Shown here one piece after another: positions 30,803-38,493 of a DNA stretch of 64,000 nt (positions are counted from its first letter, which is position 1; each line of letters begins with the position of its first letter). Where the stretch lies: NCBI GenBank assembly GCA_947503265.1, contig CANNDC010000007.1, forward strand, positions 1 through 64,000. The letters run 5' to 3'. The notes under the pieces were generated by a model. It was given only the letters and a program-made list of their open reading frames with translations, was not told the DNA's origin and ran no database searches. This DNA is from an uncultured Alteromonadaceae bacterium (GTDB taxonomy: Bacteria; Pseudomonadota; Gammaproteobacteria; Enterobacterales; Alteromonadaceae). The translations under genes were made by a program, and so were the position numbers.

Positions 30803-32089
30803 TTAGCTTATTTTTGCAAGTAGCTTTTGTCCCAAGGTTGACTGAGAAGCTGAAGGCTTATCTAGATACTGTTTCAAATCTGAAGATACCCTAATTGCAT
30901 CGGCGGCAATTCCGTGAATGTAGCTTGATTGCCTTGTTCTCATTGATGGCAATCCGAGAGTGAACATCCCCGGAGATGAAACGATTCCATTTGTCTGATT
31001 AAGCATGCCTTTGTGGTTTAATACCGGGACTTTTAGCCAACTGTAGTCAGGTTTTAATCCAGTAGCCCAAATAACATTTTGTACGTCAGTACAAGCTACT
31101 GACAAGTTTTCTGTTTCCGACAATACTGTACTAGAAAACCTTTCTGATTGAGTAAGAGTGTCTGAATAGCTTTCTATTTCAGGTAGACTGTCAAATTTAT
31201 CGAGTAGTCTGTTCAACTTTAAATCAGCCAACTTACAGGTATTCTTCAAGGCTCCAGAAAACTGGTAGTTGCCATTGCTAACCCCAGATAGTTTGCCCAC
31301 TAACTTAACTCCTTTTTTACTCAAATGAGTTAAGTCAAATATGGGCATCAAATTGGAACCCGTTAATTGTGGCGAGGGCAAATTTTGCAACCTCAATCTG
31401 TCTAACACGTCACCAGTATATTCGGTAGCGAGTTTACTGATATCTAACCACCAAAATATATCTTTACCTCGATAGTTTCGAGGAATTTTCACGTGTTCAC
31501 CAACCGAGAGGGTGACGTCAAAACCACTATCAACGAGCTCATTGGCTATTTGCAATCCAGAAGCAGATGCACCAACTACCAGTACCTTTCCAGGTTGCAT
31601 CTGGGCTGGATTTTTATACTGCTTACTATGCAAACTCAACGTATTTTTCGGGAGGCTCGAGGCAACAGAAGGGGTCACAGGATTGCCAAAAGCGCCATTC
31701 GCTAGTACCAAGGTACGACAAAACCAGGTCGCCCTGTTTGTAACAACTCGATATCCACCTGTTACTTTTGTGACTTGGCGTACACTTGTTCGATTGTGAA
31801 CAGGTGCATCACACAATTTTGCAAATCGCGTTAAACGCTCTACCACTTCATCCTTTTCCATAAAGCCATTTGGATCCCGACCAACATAACGGAAGTCAGG
31901 TAAATTGAATTTATAGTTGGGTGTAAGCAATTTAAGAGAGTCCCAGCGTTCAGTCTTCCACGAGTTGGCTATTTCCCCCCGTTCAAATATAACGTGGTCA
32001 ATAGATAATCTTGACAACTGTTGACTGAAACTCAATCCTGCTGGACCAGCACCAATAATAATAGTGGAAACTTTTTTAAAGTTGAACAT
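30803..32089 (-). CDS. FAD-dependent oxidoreductase, CzcO/flavin monooxygenase-like
   Basis: A 428-residue flavoprotein with two dinucleotide-binding folds: FAD-binding GAGPAGLSFSQQL at the N-terminus (about 13-25) and NADPH-binding VVGASASGLQIANEL around residue 170. Between them is HSKQYKNPAQ, close to the fingerprint region of class B flavin monooxygenases, and the W-x-TxR-WDSLKLLTP segment is typical of the CzcO/YpdA-like group. The likely reaction is NADPH-dependent oxygenation or reduction of a small substrate; the substrate is unknown. It follows an osmC-like gene by 24 bases and probably shares its transcript. Confidence 0.85.
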   Translation of the reverse strand: MFNFKKVSTIIIGAGPAGLSFSQQLSRLSIDHVIFERGEIANSWKTERWDSLKLLTPNYKFNLPDFRYVGRDPNGFMEKDEVVERLTRFAKLCDAPVHNRTSVRQVTKVTGGYRVVTNRATWFCRTLVLANGAFGNPVTPSVASSLPKNTLSLHSKQYKNPAQMQPGKVLVVGASASGLQIANELVDSGFDVTLSVGEHVKIPRNYRGKDIFWWLDISKLATEYTGDVLDRLRLQNLPSPQLTGSNLMPIFDLTHLSKKGVKLVGKLSGVSNGNYQFSGALKNTCKLADLKLNRLLDKFDSLPEIESYSDTLTQSERFSSTVLSETENLSVACTDVQNVIWATGLKPDYSWLKVPVLNHKGMLNQTNGIVSSPGMFTLGLPSMRTRQSSYIHGIAADAIRVSSDLKQYLDKPSASQSTLGQKLLAKIS

Positions 32090-32113
32090 GTGCGAAACTC
32101 CCTTAAATAGACT

Positions 32114-32680
32114 TTAAGCTACTTCAACATGGACAGAAGTAGGATTAGTAAGGGCATCAAATACTGCAGAGCGTTTTTGCGATTGAGCAACCAAGGCTTC
32201 AATGTCTTCCTTGCTGGCATCAGCTTCAATGTGATAAACGACTTTGATGCTGTCGAAACCATTTCTGATGTCGCTGTCCATTCCTAAGATACCTTGAATA
32301 TCCATTTCTCCTTCCAGACTCGCCTTCACAGAGTGCAATTGAATATCTCGATTTTGTGCAACCGCTGCAATACCAGAACTTAAACATCCAGCTAAACCTA
32401 CCAAAACATATTCTACTGGAGTTGGTCCTTTATCTTCAGAAGCAAATATTGCTGGATGGTCAGTATCAAACGTTGAAGCTGTCTTGTGATTGTGTTCTTC
32501 GCCCAAACCAAAAAATTTGTTAATCGTCGTTTGGCTATGAGTGCCGTTAATCCATTTAGACTCTGCACGCCATTGAAATTTAGCTGCAACAGGTGTTTCG
32601 GAAAGTGCTTCTCTTGCACCTAAAAGCGCTTCTACGTTTACACCATTGTTTGTAATTTCAGTTTGCATACTCGTATTCAT
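32114..32680 (-). CDS. OsmC/Ohr family protein with a single cysteine
   Basis: OsmC/Ohr proteins reduce organic hydroperoxides with a pair of cysteines. This 188-residue member has the first Cys in VGLAGCLSSGIAAVAQ (C99), but the position of the second Cys holds Ser in QKRSAVFDALTNPTSV. That ALTNP variant is typical of a subgroup of OsmC-like proteins without the full Cys pair, so classical peroxidase activity is doubtful. The gene start is supported by AAGGA seven bases before the ATG. It lies between a flavoprotein gene and an AhpD-like gene, suggesting a role in oxidative or electrophile stress. Confidence 0.88.
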   Translation of the reverse strand: MNTSMQTEITNNGVNVEALLGAREALSETPVAAKFQWRAESKWINGTHSQTTINKFFGLGEEHNHKTASTFDTDHPAIFASEDKGPTPVEYVLVGLAGCLSSGIAAVAQNRDIQLHSVKASLEGEMDIQGILGMDSDIRNGFDSIKVVYHIEADASKEDIEALVAQSQKRSAVFDALTNPTSVHVEVA

Positions 32681-32897
32681 AATAAATTCCTTAGTTTAAA
32701 TTATTGTTTAATGTTTAGTTTTTCGTGCCATGGATTCGTTGACTCCATTTGACGATGAGAATTCTAGCTATCGGCTCAAGGATTAACTTGCAGATCTCTT
32801 GGTCTTTTCCTGATCTTTCTTTGAATTTCACGTTCACAAAGGGCTAGAACGTCATAGCTGAACATATTTACAATTTTTAAATTTAAGGTTGTTCTAT

Positions 32898-32936
32898 GAT
32901 GAAAACTTTCATCGCTTTGTAGTTAACCTGAGGTTA
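32898..32936. promoter_or_regulatory. pair of palindromes between AhpD-like and osmC-like genes
   Basis: Two perfect palindromes lie close together: GATGAAA-AC-TTTCATC (32898-32913) and TAACCT-G-AGGTTA (32924-32936). They are downstream of the AhpD-like stop and about 220 bases upstream of the osmC-like start. They could be transcription-factor operators (LysR, MarR or MerR size) or a weak hairpin terminator; no T-run favours the operator reading. Tentative. Confidence 0.4.
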
Positions 32937-32937
32937 G

Positions 32938-33540
32938 TTATTTTTCCTGTGAATCCATTGAGATTGGGCGTCCAACAACAAACAACTTTTTAAATTCATC
33001 ATCGAATTTTTCGAAAATACTGTCTGGGGATGCACCTAAACTATCGTTTAGTTTGCTGAAAAAACATCTTGCCGCAGCAGCACTAACAATATCGAAGACT
33101 TCTTCATCAGAGAAACCCGATTCTTTAACTTGATCAATATCAGTCTGTGTAATTTGGTCAGCCCTACCCGCCACTTTTTTCGCTAGCGTGATCATATTTT
33201 GCTGTCGTAGCGTCAGTGTTTTGCGTCCTTGATTGTGCACAATATCTTGCAATTCTTGTTGACTAAAATATTTTTCCATCAACATTTTCCCATGAGCTAA
33301 AGAGCAATAGGAATTGCGCAATTCAATAGCAGTTACAAGTACAATTAGTTCGTAATCAAGCGTTGTCAAATGTGTTTTGATACTAGCTTGCAAATGCGCC
33401 CAAGAATCCATTACATCAGTTCGATTAGCAAACACCTTGCTGTAATTAGGTACATAGCCGTATCGAGTTTGATCCTTTGAAAACATATCTTTGGTAGGTT
33501 GATCAATATCCAACACCAATTGTTTATGTATAAACGTCAT
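32938..33540 (-). CDS. AhpD-like/carboxymuconolactone decarboxylase family protein
   Basis: A 200-residue all-helical protein with the AhpD-like core LVTAIELRNSYCSLAHGKML. AhpD uses a CxxCxxxH motif; here it reads N76-S-Y-C79-S-L-A-H83, so the first Cys is missing while the general-base Glu (E73), Cys and His remain. This is common in peroxidase-related members of the CMD family. GAGGAGC precedes the ATG as a strong ribosome-binding site. It lies upstream of the osmC-like and flavoprotein genes on the same strand with a 257-base gap, so it may belong to the same stress regulon. Confidence 0.85.
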   Translation of the reverse strand: MTFIHKQLVLDIDQPTKDMFSKDQTRYGYVPNYSKVFANRTDVMDSWAHLQASIKTHLTTLDYELIVLVTAIELRNSYCSLAHGKMLMEKYFSQQELQDIVHNQGRKTLTLRQQNMITLAKKVAGRADQITQTDIDQVKESGFSDEEVFDIVSAAAARCFFSKLNDSLGASPDSIFEKFDDEFKKLFVVGRPISMDSQEK

Positions 33541-33828
33541 GGATTGAGCTCCTCTACTGAATGGTTTGTTGTTCAGATAATACTTTGGCTGTTACAGGTA
33601 ACATAAATCAGTGTCTTTATTAGCACCAGAAATAGTTGATCTAAAGAATGCTAATGCAAAACAATTAGCCCTTATATTTCAGATACCTTAAAAGCTCCAC
33701 AGGATCTCCACGCTTTCTTCAAGTTAAAAAATAAGATTATCCATATGATTGGTTCAGCATTACCAAGCAGCCACATTCAGCGCTTGGTGATATTTCATAA
33801 GACTATAAAAATGAGGAAGAAACTAAAA

Positions 33829-34530
33829 ATGGATAAATGCAATATTACGAAGATAAAGAGATTCTGTGCTTTTAGTGTTTTATTTCTAATGGTGAGCACA
33901 CAAAGTATGGCTGGTGTAATTATTAGTGCTATTGATGCTAAGGTGAATTCTGGAGGACCAGGATACGGTGGGATTGTTCATTCGCATAATCAAGATGGCC
34001 TTTACGATAAATATATCAGTGGCGTAACAGATTTCGATGAATATATGGCAACAAACCCTTTTCACACCAGTGATTACTTCGGATTTGAGTGGTTTAGCGA
34101 AATAGGAACTGGGGCGTCTCCTGTCTCGGCCAGCGTTACGTTTGATTTGGGAAGACCCACTACGATTGACGCAGTCGCTCTCTGGAACGAGGAATCATCG
34201 GGAATTGGTGTGTTAAATCTATTTGGTTCTCTTGATGGAGTTAATTTTTTTGATATTGCACATAAATTAATGCCTCAAGACAATCCGTTTGATGAAACTA
34301 GACCCAACGATGATTATCGATATTCTGCCGAAGTTTTTGAAATCGCTAAGTTTGATCTTCAATACATAAGATTTGATATGTCTGCATGCCCAAATCAACC
34401 TAGTTCATTTTATTCTTGCTCCATTGGAGAAGTGGCTTTCAGACAAACTGACATTCCTGAACCCTATACACTATCCTTATTCCTGATCGGCATTGCACTA
34501 TTCCGTGTTAAACACGTTTTAAAATCATAA
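33829..34530 (+). CDS. PEP-CTERM protein with discoidin-like domain
   Basis: A secreted 233-residue protein. The start ATG 33829 follows GAGGAAG by nine bases and gives a normal signal peptide (basic KIKRF, hydrophobic FSVLFLMVSTQSMA); a longer frame from 33745 has no ribosome-binding site. The middle (ASVTFDLGRPTTIDAVALWNEES...LNLFGSLDGVNFFDIA... and LQYIRFDM) is the pattern of an F5/8 type C/discoidin carbohydrate-binding fold. The C-terminus is a PEP-CTERM sorting signal: PEP, a hydrophobic helix and a basic tail (RVKHVLK). Such proteins are processed by exosortase, encoded elsewhere. Confidence 0.8.
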   Translation: MDKCNITKIKRFCAFSVLFLMVSTQSMAGVIISAIDAKVNSGGPGYGGIVHSHNQDGLYDKYISGVTDFDEYMATNPFHTSDYFGFEWFSEIGTGASPVSASVTFDLGRPTTIDAVALWNEESSGIGVLNLFGSLDGVNFFDIAHKLMPQDNPFDETRPNDDYRYSAEVFEIAKFDLQYIRFDMSACPNQPSSFYSCSIGEVAFRQTDIPEPYTLSLFLIGIALFRVKHVLKS

Positions 34531-34535
34531 ATTAG

Positions 34536-35069
34536 CTAGGGCCTGTTGACCTTTGCTGACAGTTGAAACTCATTCAGAAAGGTCAACGCATCGAACAAGA
34601 AATTAGTACAAGGAACAAAAATGAAAGCTTCTCAGATACAGAAACTATTGGCATTGATATTTATATTGCTTGGTGGATGGTGCCTATTTTTCCCTCAAAC
34701 CGTTGAATCTCTGGTGTTCAAACCTGAATACTATATTGGCAGTACATCGTCATCCATACTAATGGGTTGCTTTGGTGCTCAAGCTGTTTTAGGAGGTATA
34801 GTAATATGGACTAGCGTTTTTAAAGCGCGAACATTTCTTATTTTTGGTCTCATTGGTTCGGTGCCATTTTTTGCTTTTAACTACTATTTCTATTTTGTGG
34901 CTCAAATTTTCAGCCATTGGATGTTGCTGGACTTTGCTGGAAACCTAGGCATTTTAACTTGTGGCATCCTAGGCTATCAATTAGCCAAAAAAGAAAGTAC
35001 CCAATGAGGTGGGTGACTATTTTGAACTAGTTTGAATTGCAATCAACTAGGGTCTATTGACCTTTGCTG
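34536..35069. repeat. 23-bp direct repeats flanking the small membrane-protein gene
   Basis: Two 23-bp sequences, 34536-34558 and 35047-35069, match at 21 of 23 bases (CTAGGGYCTRTTGACCTTTG core). They flank the 128-residue ORF at 34621-35007. The first copy also starts a long inverted repeat: GTTGACCTTT (34545-34554) pairs with AAAGGTCAAC (34578-34587), with CTGA/TCAG inside. A third partial match of ten bases begins at 42357. This looks like the ends of a small mobile element or of a decayed insertion sequence; no transposase is present. Confidence 0.55.
34621..35007 (+). CDS. small four-helix membrane protein, unknown function
   Basis: A 128-residue protein with about four transmembrane helices (roughly 8-28, 42-64, 70-90 and 98-118) and a short charged tail AKKESTQ. 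It has no motif that I recognise. An AAGGAACAAAA stretch before the ATG can serve as ribosome-binding site. It sits between two near-identical 23-bp repeats, so it may have been carried as a passenger. Confidence 0.75.
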   Translation: MKASQIQKLLALIFILLGGWCLFFPQTVESLVFKPEYYIGSTSSSILMGCFGAQAVLGGIVIWTSVFKARTFLIFGLIGSVPFFAFNYYFYFVAQIFSHWMLLDFAGNLGILTCGILGYQLAKKESTQ

Positions 35070-35104
35070 TATGAATTTTTATCTACAACGTGGTTGCCAT
35101 CTAG

Positions 35105-35183
35105 AGCGCCTTCTGATCGCGGCGCTGATTTGAAAGCCTAGTGGTTCTGAGCTAAAAGTCAGAAACTCAGAGCAGGAGGCGCT
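35105..35183. repeat. nested inverted repeat (79 bp) next to ygiQ
   Basis: AGCGCCT (35105-35111) and AGGCGCT (35177-35183) form a perfect outer arm pair, and TCTGAG (35146-35151) with CTCAGA (35166-35171) form an inner pair. The element lies in the 212-base gap between the small membrane-protein gene and ygiQ, beside the second 23-bp repeat copy. It may be the structured end of a mobile element or a small RNA structure. There is no T-run to make it a terminator. Confidence 0.45.
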
Positions 35184-35219
35184 TAGGACGAACCCGAAGG
35201 GCTGTGTTTGTGCTTGATT

Positions 35220-37469
35220 TTAATGCTTCCCTTGGTTCTTGTGCTTTTTATTTTTGTGTTTATTAAACGGTTGATCATCACTAAATCGCGTTAACCCTTT
35301 TTGCGCTTTGTTTGTTCCCTTACCTTTTGCAATGGCTTTGTTTACTGAACGTTTGGCATAGGTCTTGTGGTCTTTGCCTTTCAATTCGTTTCTACTTTCA
35401 TAGGGAACAAGATGTTTTGCACCATTCCCAATCAAATGTGCTTTACCCATTTCTTTTAGTGCTTTACGGATTATCGGCCAATTTGCGGGATCATGATATC
35501 GCAACAAGGCTCGATGGAGGCGCCGGTGAATTTCACCTTTAGGCACTTCAACAACTTCGCTTTTGTGGTTTACTTTATGAATCGGGTTTTTATTGGTGTG
35601 GTACATGGTTGTGGCGTTAGCCATTGGCGACGGATAAAAATTCTGTACTTGATCCAACTTAAAGTTACGCTCCTTCAACCACAACGCCAGGTTAACCATA
35701 TCGATATCTTTTGTCCCTGGATGGGCAGAAATAAAATATGGGATCAAGAACTGTTCTTTGCCCGCTTCTTTGGTGTATTTATCGAACATTTCTTTAAATC
35801 TGTCATAGGTTCCCATACCAGGCTTCATCATCTTATCTAATGGCGCTTTTTCGGTATGTTCCGGAGCAATTTTTAAATAACCTCCAACATGATGCGTGAC
35901 CAACTCTCTAACATAGTTAGGATCTTCGATTGCCAAGTCATAGCGCACGCCCGATGCAATCAGTACTTTCTTGACACCTTCGACTTTTCTAGCTTTTCGG
36001 TAAAGTTCAACAGTTGGCGTCTGGTCTGTATCTAGGTGCCCGCATATGTCTGGCCAAACACAGGATAAACGTCGACAGGTTTGCTCTGCTTTGGCGCTTT
36101 TACAGCGTAACTTGTACATATTGGCTGTGGGGCCACCCAAGTCAGATATCACACCAGTAAATCCGGGCACTTTATCGCGAATTTGCTCGATTTCGCGCAC
36201 AATTGATTCTTCTGAGCGGCTTTGTATCACGCGTCCTTCATGCTCAGTGATAGAACAGAAAGTACAACCGCCAAAGCATCCACGCATGATATTGACCGAG
36301 GTTTTAATCATGTCGTATGCAGGTATTTTTTCTTTTCCATAACTCGGATGAGGTACACGCGCATAAGGTAAATCGAAAACCGCATCCATCTCTTCTGTTT
36401 CAAGAGGAAATGCCGGTGGATTAATCCAAACGATGCGGTCACCATGTCGTTGAGCCAACGCTCTGGCACACCCTGGGTTGGTTTCCTGATGCAATATTCG
36501 AGATGTATGCGCATAGTGAGTTTTCTCTGCTCTAACCACATCGTAAGGAGGCAGCATCACATACGTTTTTTCCCAAGGTTTGCGCCGTTTGGTTTTTGAT
36601 GTAAACGGCTGCACAACTATGGGTTTGGCTTTTTGCGCTTCTTCGGCAGCTAATTTGTCTTGTTCATTGATTGCGCAACTGTCTTCAATGACTTGATACG
36701 GGCTAATAATGGGATCAATTTTACCAATAACATCTACGTGGGTTGAATCGACACCCTGCCACCCAGGTAAGGGCTCTTTTCTGAGCACAGCCGTTCCGCG
36801 GATATCTTGCATTTCTGCAATGGTCTCACCTGCAGCAAATCGATGGGCCATTTCAATTAAAGGCCGTTCAGCATTGCCAAACATCAGCATATCGGCTTTA
36901 GAATCAAACAAGACTGAGCGACGCACTTTATCAGACCAATAGTCGTAATGAGCAATTCGTCTTAAGCTGGCTTCGATTCCACCAATAACAACGGGCTTTT
37001 TGTAGGCTTCTTTACATCGTTGAGTATAAACAGTCACGGCTCTATCCGGACGCTTTCCCCCCACGTTTCCAGCAGTGTATGCATCGTCATGACGCAGTTT
37101 ACGATCAGCCGTGTAGCGGTTGATCATTGAATCCATGTTGCCTGCCGTGACACCAAAGAACAGGTTTGGCTCGCCTAAGGCCATGAAGTCTTTTTTGTTC
37201 GTCCAGTCTGGCTGGGAAATGATCCCAACCCTAAATCCCTGAGATTCAAGCACCCGGCCTATTACCGCCATGCCAAAACTCGGATGATCTACATAGGCGT
37301 CACCTGTAACGATAATAATGTCACAACTATCCCACCCTAACTGATCCATTTCTTTTCTGGACATAGGCAAAAATGGAGCAGGATCAAAACATTCCGCCCA
37401 ATACTTAGGATAAGAAAACAAACCTCTGTCCGCTTTCATTCGCTGAACAACTTGACGCGTTACAGTCAT
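35220..37469 (-). CDS. YgiQ-family radical SAM protein
   Basis: A 749-residue member of the UPF0313/YgiQ family of radical S-adenosylmethionine enzymes. The iron-sulfur binding motif CxxxCxxC is seen as [17 protein letters not shown] near the middle, preceded by an N-terminal B12-binding-like half ([27 protein letters not shown]). Other family blocks include [67 protein letters not shown] and [15 protein letters not shown]. The Lys-rich C-terminal tail is low-complexity. The reaction is unknown. It is monocistronic here. Confidence 0.93.
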   Translation of the reverse strand: MTVTRQVVQRMKADRGLFSYPKYWAECFDPAPFLPMSRKEMDQLGWDSCDIIIVTGDAYVDHPSFGMAVIGRVLESQGFRVGIISQPDWTNKKDFMALGEPNLFFGVTAGNMDSMINRYTADRKLRHDDAYTAGNVGGKRPDRAVTVYTQRCKEAYKKPVVIGGIEASLRRIAHYDYWSDKVRRSVLFDSKADMLMFGNAERPLIEMAHRFAAGETIAEMQDIRGTAVLRKEPLPGWQGVDSTHVDVIGKIDPIISPYQVIEDSCAINEQDKLAAEEAQKAKPIVVQPFTSKTKRRKPWEKTYVMLPPYDVVRAEKTHYAHTSRILHQETNPGCARALAQRHGDRIVWINPPAFPLETEEMDAVFDLPYARVPHPSYGKEKIPAYDMIKTSVNIMRGCFGGCTFCSITEHEGRVIQSRSEESIVREIEQIRDKVPGFTGVISDLGGPTANMYKLRCKSAKAEQTCRRLSCVWPDICGHLDTDQTPTVELYRKARKVEGVKKVLIASGVRYDLAIEDPNYVRELVTHHVGGYLKIAPEHTEKAPLDKMMKPGMGTYDRFKEMFDKYTKEAGKEQFLIPYFISAHPGTKDIDMVNLALWLKERNFKLDQVQNFYPSPMANATTMYHTNKNPIHKVNHKSEVVEVPKGEIHRRLHRALLRYHDPANWPIIRKALKEMGKAHLIGNGAKHLVPYESRNELKGKDHKTYAKRSVNKAIAKGKGTNKAQKGLTRFSDDQPFNKHKNKKHKNQGKH

Positions 37470-37529
37470 TAAAATACCAAATTACGTTAGGGTGAAAAAA
37501 ACAGCGCGATTATAGCAGAAAACCCCAGC

Positions 37530-38159
37530 TTAAATACTTTTTACAGGCTTTCCGACTTTGGCATATTCGAATCGATCTATACGCCGTGTGCTGTGATAGG
37601 AATCCAAACCCGAAATAGTTGCAGTGTCTAAAGATTCAATATCAACATATCCATCATCCCTTATTGCATTTTCTTCGATAATGACTTCGACAATTCGTCC
37701 TATCAGCAGCTCAGTATTATTGATTTCTAGATTCTGAATAGACTCTAACTGCATACCGAGCTTTACGTTCGATTCCATCACATAGGGGGCTGCCATGGAG
37801 TCTGAAAAGAATGGAGTGAGTCCTGTTTCTGCAAATTCACTAATGTCGGCATCAAACCTAGCAGACGTTTGGTGTGCTTGTTTGATGATTTGACTATTTA
37901 CATGATTGATTGTGTAGCTACCCATTTGTTGAATATTTTCAAGGGTATCTCGGCGAACAGAATGCGGTCTCAATATCATTCCCAGCAAAGGCGGATTTGC
38001 GCCAACATGAAATATCGAGCTGATAATAGCTAGGTTGTCATTGCCCTTTTTATTATGAGTTCCTACCAAGGACGCACTTTTGAATCCTGACAGCGAATTG
38101 ATAAATTGCGCTCGATATCGAGATTCCATGCTTTGAATATCACAAGACTTAAATTTCAT
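37530..38159 (-). CDS. flavin reductase family protein (FMN-binding split barrel)
   Basis: A 209-residue cytoplasmic protein of the FMN-binding split-barrel type: FINSLSGFKSASLVGTHNKKGNDNLAIISSIFHVGANPPLLGMILRPHS is the flavin-binding half, followed by the TINHVNSQIIKQAHQTSARF region and GRIVEVII. Family members reduce FMN with NAD(P)H or bind FMN for other oxidoreductions; the substrate is unknown. It starts three bases after the small CPXCG gene, so the two are co-transcribed. Confidence 0.82.
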   Translation of the reverse strand: MKFKSCDIQSMESRYRAQFINSLSGFKSASLVGTHNKKGNDNLAIISSIFHVGANPPLLGMILRPHSVRRDTLENIQQMGSYTINHVNSQIIKQAHQTSARFDADISEFAETGLTPFFSDSMAAPYVMESNVKLGMQLESIQNLEINNTELLIGRIVEVIIEENAIRDDGYVDIESLDTATISGLDSYHSTRRIDRFEYAKVGKPVKSI

Positions 38160-38162
38160 TTT

Positions 38163-38354
38163 CTATTCATCATCTCGTTTCGCAATAAGCTCTAAGCCAA
38201 ATCCATGATCAACAATGAGGATTTCTATTGGCTGACAACATATTTGGCAATCCACTATCTGCTGTTGTCCAATGTCGTTAGCTTCATCTATTTCAATATC
38301 ATTGTTCGTCATACAATAAGGACATTCAAAACTTTCAGCGTCGGTTAAACTCAT
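38163..38354 (-). CDS. CPXCG motif-containing cysteine-rich protein
   Basis: A 63-residue protein with two CxxC knuckles, FECPYCMTNN and VDCQICCQPIEI, expected to bind one zinc ion. This matches the small CPXCG family found across gammaproteobacteria, of unknown function; the first knuckle reads CPYC. It is the first gene of a two-gene unit with the flavin reductase and is divergent from the LexA-box nuclease gene with a 139-base shared upstream region. Confidence 0.85.
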   Translation of the reverse strand: MSLTDAESFECPYCMTNNDIEIDEANDIGQQQIVDCQICCQPIEILIVDHGFGLELIAKRDDE

Positions 38355-38451
38355 AGCTGCTCTATTACCACAATTAGCTCGGAAGGATTTTAATAAGTCT
38401 AGTACGCCATTTAGATATGTTTAGATTTGGATAGTATCTAATTTTTATTTA

Positions 38452-38471
38452 TACTGAATGGATATACAGTA
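38452..38471 (+). promoter_or_regulatory. LexA (SOS) box upstream of the FAN1-like nuclease
   Basis: The 20-mer TACTGAATGGATATACAGTA fits the gammaproteobacterial LexA operator CTG-N10-CAG exactly, with both outer TA/TA positions matching the extended TACTG...CAGTA consensus. It ends 22 bases before the ATG at 38494. A possible -10 hexamer TATACT (38450-38455) overlaps its left half, with a weak TTGGAT -35 at 38427-38432, so bound LexA would block RNA polymerase. This suggests DNA-damage induction of the nuclease gene. Confidence 0.85.
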
Positions 38472-38493
38472 ATTATTAAAATAACCTAGCCCT

